Made by a program: the position numbers and the translations under genes
Notes under the pieces: generated by a model
Seen by the model: only the letters and a program-made list of their open reading frames with translations
What the model was told of the DNA's origin: nothing
Database searches by the model: none
Origin: Flavobacteriales bacterium
Lineage (GTDB): Bacteria; Bacteroidota; Bacteroidia; Flavobacteriales_F; PHOS-HE28
Direction: 5' to 3'
NCBI GenBank assembly: GCA_016703105.1
Contig: JADJCS010000015.1
Span: 1 to 24,762, forward strand
Length of the DNA: 24,762 bases
Shown here: positions 15,624 to 23,872 of the stretch, one piece after another
Layout of the letters: each line of letters starts with the position of its first letter
Numbering within the stretch: the first letter of the stretch is position 1

Positions 15624-17072
15624 ATGGCACAGGACACCGACGATATCCTCCGCGAGGTCACCTCGAAAGAGTACGCCTACGGCTTCGTCACGGACATCGA
15701 GAGCGAGAAGGCCGCGAAGGGGCTGAACGAGGACATCGTGCGCTTCATCAGCGCGAAGAAGAACGAGCCCGAGTGGATGCTGGAGTGGAGGCTGGAAGCC
15801 TACCGCATCTGGCTGAAGATGGAGGAGCCGCATTGGGCGCACGTCCACTACCCGAAGATCGACTACCAGAACAGCTACTACTACAGCGCGCCGAAAAAGA
15901 AGCCGCAACTGAACAGCCTCGACGAGGCCGACCCCGAATTGGTGAAGACCTTCGAGAAGTTGGGCATCTCACTGGAAGAGCAGAAGCGGCTGGTGGGCGT
16001 GGCCGTGGATGTGGTGTTCGACAGCGTGAGCGTGAAGACCACCTTTCAAGCGGCGCTCAAGGAGAAGGGCATCATCTTCTGCAGCTTCAGCGAAGCGGTG
16101 CACAACCACCCGGACCTGATCAAGAAGTACCTCGGCAGTGTGGTGCCGCGCACCGACAACTACTTCGCCGCGCTCAACAGCGCCGTGTTCAGCGATGGCA
16201 GCTTCTGCTACATCCCGCCGGGTGTGCGCTGCCCCATGGAGCTGAGCACCTACTTCCGCATCAACGAGGCCATGACCGGCCAGTTCGAGCGCACGCTGCT
16301 GATCGCCGATGAAGGCGCGTACGTGAGCTACCTCGAAGGCTGCACCGCACCGATCCGCGATGAGCACCAGTTGCACGCCGCCGTGGTGGAACTCGTTGCG
16401 CTGAAGGACGCGGAGATCAAGTACAGCACCGTCCAGAACTGGTATCCCGGCGACAAGGACGGCAAGGGCGGCATCTACAACTTCGTCACCAAGCGCGGCA
16501 TGTGCCTGGGCGATCGCAGCAAGATCAGCTGGACGCAGGTGGAGACCGGCAGCGCGATCACGTGGAAGTACCCGAGCTGCGTGCTGAAGGGCGACTACAG
16601 CACCGGCGAGTTCTACAGCGTGGCGGTGACCAACAACCGCCAGCAGGCCGACACGGGCACCAAGATGACCCACATCGGCAAGGGCACCAAGAGCACCATC
16701 GTGAGCAAGGGCATCAGCGCGGGTTTTTCCAACAACAGCTACCGCGGCCTGGTGAAGATCGGCAAGGGCGCGAAGGGCGCACGCAACTTCAGCCAGTGCG
16801 ATTCACTGCTGCTCGGCGACCGTTGCGGCGCGCACACCTTCCCTTACATCGAGAGCGAGAACCCCAGCGCGATGGTGGAGCACGAAGCGACCACCAGCAA
16901 GATCGGCGAGGACCAGATCTTCTACCTCAACCAGCGCGGTATCGAAACGGAGAAGGCGGTGAGCCTGATCGTGAACGGGTACTGCAAGGAGGTGTTGAAC
17001 CAGTTGCCGATGGAGTTCGCGGTGGAAGCGCAGAAGTTGTTGGCGGTATCACTCGAAGGCAGCGTCGGTTAG
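15624..17072 (+). CDS. sufB: Fe-S cluster assembly scaffold SufB
   Basis: SufB is the main scaffold of the SufBCD complex, on which Fe-S clusters are built from persulfide sulfur and iron. The 482-residue length is normal. Recognisable SufB signatures include EWMLEWRLEAYRIW near the start, VVPRTDNYFAALNSAVFSDG, YIPPGVRCPMELSTYFRIN, LEGCTAPIRDEHQLHAAVVE, the FSQCDSLLLGD region with C392, and HEATTSKIGEDQIFYL, where the glutamate-histidine and cysteine positions of the scaffold are located. No frameshift is seen. The gene should be expressed with sufA. Long open frames in other registers are GC-rich shadows. Confidence 0.97.
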   Translation: MAQDTDDILREVTSKEYAYGFVTDIESEKAAKGLNEDIVRFISAKKNEPEWMLEWRLEAYRIWLKMEEPHWAHVHYPKIDYQNSYYYSAPKKKPQLNSLDEADPELVKTFEKLGISLEEQKRLVGVAVDVVFDSVSVKTTFQAALKEKGIIFCSFSEAVHNHPDLIKKYLGSVVPRTDNYFAALNSAVFSDGSFCYIPPGVRCPMELSTYFRINEAMTGQFERTLLIADEGAYVSYLEGCTAPIRDEHQLHAAVVELVALKDAEIKYSTVQNWYPGDKDGKGGIYNFVTKRGMCLGDRSKISWTQVETGSAITWKYPSCVLKGDYSTGEFYSVAVTNNRQQADTGTKMTHIGKGTKSTIVSKGISAGFSNNSYRGLVKIGKGAKGARNFSQCDSLLLGDRCGAHTFPYIESENPSAMVEHEATTSKIGEDQIFYLNQRGIETEKAVSLIVNGYCKEVLNQLPMEFAVEAQKLLAVSLEGSVG

Positions 17073-17247
17073 GTCTTTTGGGCGTGCCCCCTCGCAAAGC
17101 ATCGGGGTCGCGCTCTTCGTTCCAAGTCCTCGGTTGGATTACCAACCTCCGGGCTTTCCGGTCCAATCCCTCACGCACCCGTCCCGAATGGTGATCGCGG
17201 TAATTTCAATGGCGCGCAATACATTGCCGGACCAAACACCATTGCTC
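17073..17247. repeat. Gap with repeat-like segment downstream of sufB
   Basis: The segment carries GGGCGTGCC, GGGTCGCGCTCTTCG, TCCAAGTCCTCGG and CGGGCTTTCCGGTCCAATCC in order, then reaches the next signal-peptide gene. From memory these blocks resemble a dispersed intergenic repeat in GC-rich Bacteroidota genomes. A small hairpin GGTTGG-ATTA-CCAACC is within it. No database check was possible, so the repeat assignment is tentative. Confidence 0.4.
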
Positions 17248-18462
17248 ATGCGCCTCCTCTACACTTTGGCCCTTGTCGCTCTCAGCATCGCCGCAAATGC
17301 TCAAGTGCCAAGTTACGTGCCCACGACAGGCCTCCTTGGATGGTGGCCATTCAACGGCAACGCGAATGACGAGAGCGGGAATGGGAACAATGGAACAGTC
17401 AATGGGGCGGTGTTGTCGCCGGATCGTTTCGGAACGCCGAACAGCGCTTTTACACTCAACGGGCTCGACCAGAATGTTGACGGCAATATTGCAGGGATTT
17501 CGAGCATGGTATCATCCACGATTACGGCTTGGGTGAACTACACCGGCAACGCCGGAGGCCAGCCCTACGATTTTTTCTTTCAGTTTGGAGTTTACGGCAA
17601 TCACACGTTTGCCTACGGGTATAACTTCGGTGGGCAGAACATTGATCTCTACTCATTCTGCACGGGTGGAATTCCAGCCTACACGGCCATCAACCTGAAC
17701 AATGCATGGCACTTCATTGCTATCGTTGATTCCGTGGATGTGTCGCGGCTCTATGTTGATGGTGTGCTGCTCGCTTCAGGCGTAGGCGGCCCGCTCACGG
17801 ATTGCTACCAAGGCAGTCCATACTTCCAGATCGGTGGCGGATCCGATAACCAGTGGGTGACTGGTGGGGTCGATGATATCGGGTTTTGGAACAGAGGGCT
17901 CACCGAACAGGAGGTGATGAACTTGTTCAACGGTCAAGTTCAACCTCCTTGTGTTTCGACGGAAGCGCTAACCATGGATGGTCTGGATACGAGCTATGAA
18001 ACTACAGACGGTCCTGCGACCTTGACCGGAAACCCTCCCAACGGCGTCTTCCTTGGTCCTGGCGTTTCTGGTGCGTCGTTCGATCCGGGAGCAGCAGGTG
18101 TCGGAACTCATACCATCATCTACACCTATGTGGATGAGAATGGTTGCGTGAATTCCACCGGCCTATGCACAAGTGTTTCCCTTGGCATCGGCATCGGCGA
18201 CGTGGATAACATGCCGCTCCAAGGAGTGCGCGTCTTCCCAAATCCCGCCGATGGACTGTTCAATCTCGAATTGGAGCTTCAAGGCATGGTGTCCTTGGTC
18301 GTGTTCGATAGCCGGGGCAGGCAGGTGATGAACCAGACGTTCATGGCCAATAGCTCCAAGACCTTGCGCGTGCTTGATCTGAGCCGGGCGGCCGCCGGGA
18401 CGTATTCTCTACAAGTAAGCACCAGCGAGGGATCCGTCCAGCAATTCCTCGTAAGGGAATGA
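17248..18462 (+). CDS. LamG-domain T9SS secreted protein, 404 aa
   Basis: A signal peptide (MRLLYTLALVALSIAANAQ) is followed by a LamG/concanavalin-A-like domain (about 25-225) with GLLGWWPFNGNANDESGNGN at its start and DDIGFWNRGLTEQEV near its end, a pattern common in Bacteroidota surface proteins. Next comes a short Ig-like segment with GVGTHTIIYTYVDENGC, then a T9SS type-A sorting domain with VRVFPNPADGLFNLEL, LVVFDSRGRQVMNQ, AAAGTYSLQV and final residues FLVRE. It is expected to be exported and possibly carbohydrate- or glycan-binding. ATG 17248 gives the cleanest signal peptide; longer frames only extend into the gap. It sits inside the suf cluster without functional relation to it. Confidence 0.9.
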   Translation: MRLLYTLALVALSIAANAQVPSYVPTTGLLGWWPFNGNANDESGNGNNGTVNGAVLSPDRFGTPNSAFTLNGLDQNVDGNIAGISSMVSSTITAWVNYTGNAGGQPYDFFFQFGVYGNHTFAYGYNFGGQNIDLYSFCTGGIPAYTAINLNNAWHFIAIVDSVDVSRLYVDGVLLASGVGGPLTDCYQGSPYFQIGGGSDNQWVTGGVDDIGFWNRGLTEQEVMNLFNGQVQPPCVSTEALTMDGLDTSYETTDGPATLTGNPPNGVFLGPGVSGASFDPGAAGVGTHTIIYTYVDENGCVNSTGLCTSVSLGIGIGDVDNMPLQGVRVFPNPADGLFNLELELQGMVSLVVFDSRGRQVMNQTFMANSSKTLRVLDLSRAAAGTYSLQVSTSEGSVQQFLVRE

Positions 18463-18895
18463 ACGCGGTTGAGAACTGTCTGGAGGAGCCGTCTGCCGAG
18501 AAGTATCTCCGGTGTCTGCTTCGCACCACGCTTCAGGGTTCGACAACGCAGTTCGTTAAGGAAGGTCCACCACAAGGCAATTCGGTCAGCACGATATCGT
18601 GCTTGACGGAACAATTGGCGACAAATGGGTCGTTGAGCTTGAGGCTCGGACACTGAAGCAGGTGCGGGGCGTCATTGTCGACCTCATGCTTCACGAGCGC
18701 ACAAAGAAGCTGCTTGTAGTACTTGTTGAGGAAAAGGGCAAAAGGACCGCCGCCACCGTCCAAGAACACCTGTACAAGGTGATTGACCAGCTCGAACAGG
18801 AACGTAGCGATTGGTGCATCGTCGGGCTCACGACCGCCTTCGGGGCACCGGAAGGAGCTTCGGCTGCATTCCGAAAAGCCGGAATACTGCGTTGA
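18459..18895 (+). pseudogene. Broken gene, possibly nuclease-like
   Basis: Two overlapping frames seem to be parts of one gene. The first begins at ATG 18459, overlapping the LamG stop (ATGA), and reads to about 18550 (EKYLRCLLRTTLQG). The second opens after TAA 18557 and runs to 18895 with FGQHDIVLDG, WVVELEARTLKQVRG and VDLMLHERTKKLLVVLVEEKG. A single missing base near 18550-18580 would join them into about 145 residues. The Asp and Glu-x-Glu pattern with KQVRG is suggestive of a PD-(D/E)xK nuclease fold, but this is weak. The second frame alone could also be expressed from GTG 18599 (98 residues). Whether it is a true pseudogene or a sequencing error is open. Confidence 0.5.
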
Positions 18896-18951
18896 AAGCA
18901 GCGGGATAGTGCCCGAACTCTTCCTCCCTCAAACTGTTCCATGCTCACCCA

Positions 18952-19011
18952 TTGCCACCTCCCAAAGCGGCCCTACCTTTGACCTCCGTTCAACTTTAGA
19001 ACGGTTCTAAA
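18952..19011 (+). promoter_or_regulatory. sufC promoter with the same palindromic operator
   Basis: TTG (18952-18954), N19, TACCTTTG (18974-18981) is a good Bacteroidota promoter. Thirteen bases later is TTTAGA-ACGGT-TCTAAA (18995-19011), the same palindrome as before sufA, followed in both by TA. It should start the sufC-sufD-sufS transcript. Confidence 0.75.
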
Positions 19012-19026
19012 TAGTCGTTTGCGACC

Positions 19027-19768
<742 letters not shown>

Positions 19769-19776
19769 ATCTGTAC

Positions 19777-19796
19777 GGGCGGGAAATTTCCCGCCC
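19777..19796. repeat. 20-bp perfect palindrome between sufC and sufD
   Basis: GGGCGGGAAATTTCCCGCCC lies in the 35-base gap between the sufC stop and the sufD ATG. It resembles REP-type intergenic palindromes and could fold as a hairpin affecting relative expression of the two genes. Confidence 0.75.
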
Positions 19797-19803
19797 CAAC
19801 GTA

Positions 19804-21071
19804 ATGACGACTACCACCATCATCGATCCGAAAGCAACGGTGCTGCCGTTGTTGGAAGGACGCACCTGGCCCGGCGCCGCCGAAGCATTCGCCCAGGTGC
19901 ATGCGCTGCCCGTTCCCACCAGCAACACCGAGGCGTGGAAATACACCCGCGTAGCGAGCTGTTCAGCCAGCCGTGCGCTGCGCCCAAGGGGAAGGCGACC
20001 GTCACACTTCCAGCACGCCTGCCCTTCGATACCATACGCGTCGTCTTCGTCAACGGCCACTTCCGCGCGGACCTGAGCGATGACCTCAAGGGCCAGAAGG
20101 GCCTAGTGATCGACAGCCTGCAACACCACCTCGCACACGGTCCGGTGAAGGAGCACTACGGCCATGTCGCGCCGATCGGTGACCGGCTCTTCACGGCGAT
20201 GAACACCGCCGCTCCTACGGATGGCCTCATCATCCTCGCCACCAAAGGCACGAAGACCAGCAGGCCGCTCCATGTGCTCCATATCACCACCGATGGCGGT
20301 CAGCTGATCCAGCCGCGCGACCTCTTCATGCTGCACGAAGGCGCGAACGTGGAGGTGATCATTGAGCACATCGCGCAGGGGAATGCCTCCACCTCGCTCA
20401 TCAACGGCATCCGCGAAAGCGTGATCGGCGAAGGCGGGAACCTCACCTTGCACCTGCTGCAGAACGAGGCCAACGGTCCTGCACACGTTGGCCTTGATGG
20501 AGTTTCGATCGGCGCGAAAGGCCGCTTCAGCATCGACACCACGACTTTGAACGGTTCATTGGTGCGCAACGAGGTCAACGTGACCCTCGCCGGTCCCGAA
20601 GCACATGCCGAACTGAACGGGGTGTACGTGCTCAACGGCACCACGCACTGCGACAACCACACCTACATCGGCCACGACGTGCCGGACTGCACCAGCGACG
20701 AGCTTTACAAGGGCATCGTGGCGGAGAAAGGCACGGGCGTGTTCAACGGCAAGGTGTACGTGAAGCAGGACGCGCAGCGCACCCGCGCCTACCAGAGCAA
20801 CGCCAACATCCTGCAAGGCGACGATGCCAAGGTGTACACCAAGCCCGAACTGGAGATCTACGCCGACGATGTGAAGTGCAGCCACGGTTGCACCATCGGT
20901 CGCCTGGATGAGAAAGGGCTGTTCTACCTGCGCTCGCGCGGGGTGAGCGAGGCTGAGGCGAGGCGCATGCTCTCACACGCGTTCATGACGGACGTGTTGG
21001 AGCGGATCACGAACGAGGATTGGAGGAAGCACCTAGCATCGCTCATCGATGCGAAGCTCGAAGCGCTATGA
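19804..21071 (+). CDS. sufD: Fe-S assembly protein SufD (one frameshift)
   Basis: SufD is the SufB paralogue that completes the SufBC2D complex. The start MTTTTIIDPKATVLPLLEG leads to a conserved SNTEAWKYTR; then the frame changes at about 19950 and continues as SELFSQP through to the stop at 21071. One missing base restores a 422-residue protein, the normal size. The C-terminal part shows PELEIYADDVKCSHGCTIG, LDEKGLFYLRSRGVSEAEA and the following helical end, which are diagnostic for SufD. The frameshift is near other indels in this part of the window and probably is a sequence error. It is cotranscribed with sufC and sufS. Confidence 0.93.
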
Positions 21072-21078
21072 AGGAGTT

Positions 21079-21184
21079 TACCGCAAAGAGCGCTAAGGAC
21101 GCAAAGCAATGCCTGTTGGGATGAGCAACCGTCCTATCAGCTTGCATTGCATTCCCCTTTGCGCTCTTTGCGCCCTTTGCGGTA
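21079..21184. repeat. Inverted repeat of 9-base units before sufS
   Basis: The left arm (21079-21106) begins TACCGCAAAG. The right arm (21157-21184) is CTTTGCGCT, CTTTGCGCC and CTTTGCGGT in tandem, followed by A. It is the second copy of the repeat before sufB, sharing the spacer end GCATTCCCCTTTG and differing in spacer length. The arm ends seven bases before the sufS ATG. Confidence 0.85.
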
Positions 21185-21191
21185 TGAACCC

Positions 21192-22454
21192 ATGAGCAAC
21201 TCGACTTCAGCGGTAAAGTCTGCCTTCAACGTCGAGGAGATCCGTGCGCAGTTCCCGATCTTGAAGGAGCTGGTGCATGGCAAACCGCTCGTGTACTTCG
21301 ACAACGCCGCCACCAGCCAGAAGCCGCGCCGCGTGATAAAGGCCGAGAGCGCATACTACGCCACGATCAACGCCAACGTGCATCGCGGCGTGCATACGCT
21401 GAGCACCAAGGCCACCGAGGCGCAAGAGGCCGCGCGTGAAACGGTTCGTGTGCATATCAACGCGAAGCACGCGCACGATATCATCTTCACCAGCGGCACC
21501 ACGGCGAGCATCAACCTAGCCGCGACCAGCCTTGGTCAGCTGCTGCTGAAGAAGGGCGATGAAGTGGTGATCAGCGGCATGGAGCACCACAGCAACATCG
21601 TGCCTTGGCAACTGGCTTGCGAACGCCATGGGGCGGTGCTGAAGGTGATCCCGATCACGGACAGCGGTGAATGGGATCTGGCCCAGATTCCGGGTCAAGC
21701 CCGGAATGACGTCTTCACGGATAAGACAAGGATCCTCGCCATCAGCCACGTGAGCAATACGCTGGGCACGATCAACCCGGTGAAGAAGCTGATCGCCGAG
21801 GCGAAGAAGAAGGGCATCATCACCGTGGTGGATGGTGCGCAAGCCATTGCACATCTGAACGTCGACGTGCAGGACCTAGGCTGCGACCTCTATGCCTTCA
21901 GCGGGCACAAAGCCTACGGCCCCACCGGCACCGGGGTGCTCTACGGACGCGAGGATCTGCTGGAGCGCATGCCCCCCTGGCAGGGCGGCGGCGAGATGAT
22001 CGATGTGGTCACCTTCGAGAAGACCACTTACGCCAAGCTGCCCTTCAAGTTCGAGGCCGGCACACCACACATCGCGGGCATCATCGGCTTGGGCGAGGCC
22101 TTCCGCTGGATGGAGGACTACGACAAGACCGCCATAGCTGCTCATGAGCACATGCTTCTCGAACATGCGACCAAGGAACTGCTCGCCATCGACGGCCTGC
22201 GCATCATCGGCACCGCGAAGGAGAAAGTGGGCGTGATCAGCTTCGTGATCGAAGGTGTCCACCACTACGACCTCGGCACCTTGCTCGACCAGCAGGGCAT
22301 CGCCGTCCGCACGGGCCACCACTGCACACAGCCGCTGATGGACCGTTTCGGCGTGAGCGGAACGACGCGGGCAAGCTTCGCGTGCTTCAATACAATGGCC
22401 GAGGTGGATGCGCTGGTGGCTGGGGTGAAGAAAGGGTTGAAGATGCTTCGCTAA
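21192..22454 (+). CDS. sufS: Cysteine desulfurase SufS
   Basis: This PLP enzyme removes sulfur from cysteine and forms a persulfide passed to SufE. The 420 residues include VYFDNAATSQKP at the start, the PLP histidine region GMEHHSNIVPWQ, Schiff-base K240 in FSGHKAYGPTGTGVLYG, and catalytic C378 in RTGHHCTQPLMDRFG. ATG 21192 was chosen as it gives a usual N-terminus; an in-frame ATG at 21147 lies inside the upstream repeat. Residues about 164-174 (AQIPGQARNDV) do not look like the usual SufS loop and are encoded by a palindromic repeat inserted in frame. The frame is otherwise intact. Confidence 0.97.
   Translation: MSNSTSAVKSAFNVEEIRAQFPILKELVHGKPLVYFDNAATSQKPRRVIKAESAYYATINANVHRGVHTLSTKATEAQEAARETVRVHINAKHAHDIIFTSGTTASINLAATSLGQLLLKKGDEVVISGMEHHSNIVPWQLACERHGAVLKVIPITDSGEWDLAQIPGQARNDVFTDKTRILAISHVSNTLGTINPVKKLIAEAKKKGIITVVDGAQAIAHLNVDVQDLGCDLYAFSGHKAYGPTGTGVLYGREDLLERMPPWQGGGEMIDVVTFEKTTYAKLPFKFEAGTPHIAGIIGLGEAFRWMEDYDKTAIAAHEHMLLEHATKELLAIDGLRIIGTAKEKVGVISFVIEGVHHYDLGTLLDQQGIAVRTGHHCTQPLMDRFGVSGTTRASFACFNTMAEVDALVAGVKKGLKMLR
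21687..21707. repeat. Palindromic repeat inserted in the sufS coding sequence
   Basis: ATTCCGGG, loop TCAAG, CCCGGAAT forms an 8-bp stem and sits in the motif commonly seen in dispersed REP-like palindromes of many bacteria (on the minus strand, GTCATTCCGGGCTTGACC). It encodes IPGQARN in frame within sufS. Confidence 0.7.
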
Positions 22455-22469
22455 AACACAAGCAGGACA

Positions 22470-23115
22470 ATGACACCCTACATGCCACCAAACTTCAGAG
22501 CCTCGGCCTTCCACTGCGCCATTTGCGGAGCCTATGCCAATCAAGTATGGCATGCTGCTGGCACCTACCGCGGCTCACAACTCAAGGGTGTCGAAGTTCC
22601 TAAAATCACCTTCGCCCATTGTCAGCATTGTCGAGAGCATTCGATTTGGCTTGACGGCCGCATGGTCCATCCGAATTCCGGAAGCGCCCCGCTTCCAAAT
22701 CCGACGACATGCCTGAGGCGATGCGAAGGACTACAACCAAGCGCGCGGATATTGTCCATCTCGACTAAAGGTCCCGCAGCATTGATCCGGTCGATTCAAC
22801 GGTAGTCGCAAGCATCTTTGCAGAATCCGGGCGAGAACATCAACGCGGATATTGCCGCATCTGGTAAAGGAAAGGACTCCCGGAATGCTCCAACAAGCAC
22901 TCGACAGCGTTCGGGTTGTTGGTAACCACGCCGTTCATCCCGGCAAAATTGACTTAGATGACAATCCCGAAACGGCCCAGAAGCTGTTCGTATTCGTCAA
23001 TCTGATTGTGGAGAACAGAATCAGCCAACCAGCTCAGATCAAGAAGTACTACACTGAGGTTGTTCCACAGGAACTCAGAGAAGCCATCGACAAGCGCGAC
23101 GGTAGATCATCATGA
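22470..23115 (+). pseudogene. DUF4145-like protein gene broken by several frameshifts
   Basis: The first frame (from ATG 22470) has FHCAICGAYANQVWH and FAHCQHCREHSIWL, a pair of CxxC-type knuckles typical of the DUF4145 N-terminus. After about 22700 the homologous sequence continues in other frames: DDMPEAMRR, KGPAALIRSIQR, GENINADIA, then from about 22855 HLVKERTPGMLQQALDSVRVVGN followed by HAVHPGKIDLDDNPETAQKL. Together these are colinear with the DUF4145 family, about 215 residues. At least four indels lie between 22690 and 22870. DUF4145 domains are found in proteins linked to defence and mobile elements, but the function is unknown. It lies between sufS and sufE, and its end overlaps the sufE ATG. 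Confidence 0.65.
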
Positions 23116-23481
23116 CGTTGCTCATGACCATCACCCAAGCCCAACAAGAAGTGGTGGACGAGTTCGCCCTCTTCAGCGACTGGCAGGACCGCTACGAGCA
23201 CCTGATCGAGCTGGGCAAGGACCTGCCGTTGATCGCGCCGGAGAAGAAGACCGAGGAGAGCATCGTTCGCGGTTGCCAGTCACGTGTGTGGCTCAACGCT
23301 GAACAGAAGAACGGACTCGTCCATTTCACCGCCGACAGCGATGCGATGATCACCAAGGGCCTCATCGCGCTGCTCGTGCGCGTGCTGAACGACCGGGCAC
23401 CCCATGAGATCCTGAGCACACCGCTCACCTTCATCGACACCACTGAAACGCTACGCCCTCGCCTATTCCTCCAATTCATGA
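23112..23481 (+). CDS. sufE: Sulfur acceptor SufE with internal deletion
   Basis: SufE accepts persulfide sulfur from SufS and hands it to the SufBCD scaffold. Residues 1-109 match SufE: FALFSDWQDRYEHLIELGKDLPLI and the acceptor C55 in IVRGCQSRVWL. After LTFID, the conserved segment normally of the type GLxxHLSPTRxNGLLAM is missing, and KRYALAYSSNS, the true C-terminal end, follows in another frame and stops at TGA 23479-23481. About 20 codons plus a frame change are lost near 23439-23448. The current frame instead runs on into the DUF59 gene. The start may also be ATG 23124. It is either a deletion in this strain or an assembly error. Confidence 0.85.
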
Positions 23482-23799
23482 CGTCCGAGGAGAAGAAACA
23501 ATTGGAGGAGAGCATCATCAATGCGCTCAAGGCCATCTATGATCCGGAGATCCCCGTGGATATCTACGAGTTGGGCTTGATCTACGACGTGGTGATCCAC
23601 GACGATGCCAGTGTGTACATCAAGATGACGTTGACCAGTCCGGCGCTGCCCGGTGGCGGGAACCTTGCCCGGTGAAGTGGAACAGAAGGTGGCCGGTGTG
23701 CAGGGCGTGAACGGCGCCAAGGTGGAGATCACCTTCGAGCCGGCCTGGGACCGCACGATGATGAGCGAGGCAGCCCAGCTGGAGCCAGGGTTCATGTAA
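23478..23799 (+). CDS. DUF59/MIP18-family SUF-associated protein (one frameshift)
   Basis: This small protein (about 107 residues after correction) belongs to the DUF59 family, which in SUF clusters acts as a Fe-S maturation factor (SufT-like). It begins at ATG 23478, which overlaps the true sufE stop by ATGA, and shows ALKAIYDPEIPVDIYELGLIYDV, IKMTLTSPA and then, after a frameshift at about 23645, CPVAGTLPGEVEQKVAGV and the end AQLEPGFM. One extra base in GGCGCTGCCC explains the shift. The conserved SPxCP cysteine is present in the corrected reading. It is the last gene of the suf cluster and is followed by a hairpin terminator. Confidence 0.88.
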
Positions 23800-23802
23800 G
23801 CC

Positions 23803-23824
23803 CCCTCCCGAATACTCGGGAGGG
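23803..23824 (+). terminator. Hairpin terminator at the end of the suf cluster
   Basis: CCCTCCCGA, loop ATAC and TCGGGAGGG form a perfect 9-bp stem starting four bases after the stop at 23799. Flanking AAGCCCC and GGGGCTT add an outer complementary pair. It ends the suf transcript. Confidence 0.75.
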
Positions 23825-23872
23825 CGCCTGCGGCGGGGCTTCGGTACATCGATGCATCCAACAACGGCCCCT

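Noticed and set aside
15425..16312. 295-codon open frame on the plus strand overlapping sufB
   Set aside because: Out-of-frame shadow rich in Arg, Gly and Glu across the unmistakable SufB coding sequence and the upstream repeat.
15969..16673. 234-codon open frame on the minus strand
   Set aside because: Antisense shadow of sufB with repetitive Ala-Val-His composition and no family signature.
23112..23675. A natural SufE-DUF59 fusion protein
   Set aside because: The native SufE tail and stop, and the DUF59 ATG with its ATGA overlap, are both still present. The joined frame is a by-product of a deletion in sufE, and it breaks again by frameshift at about 23645.
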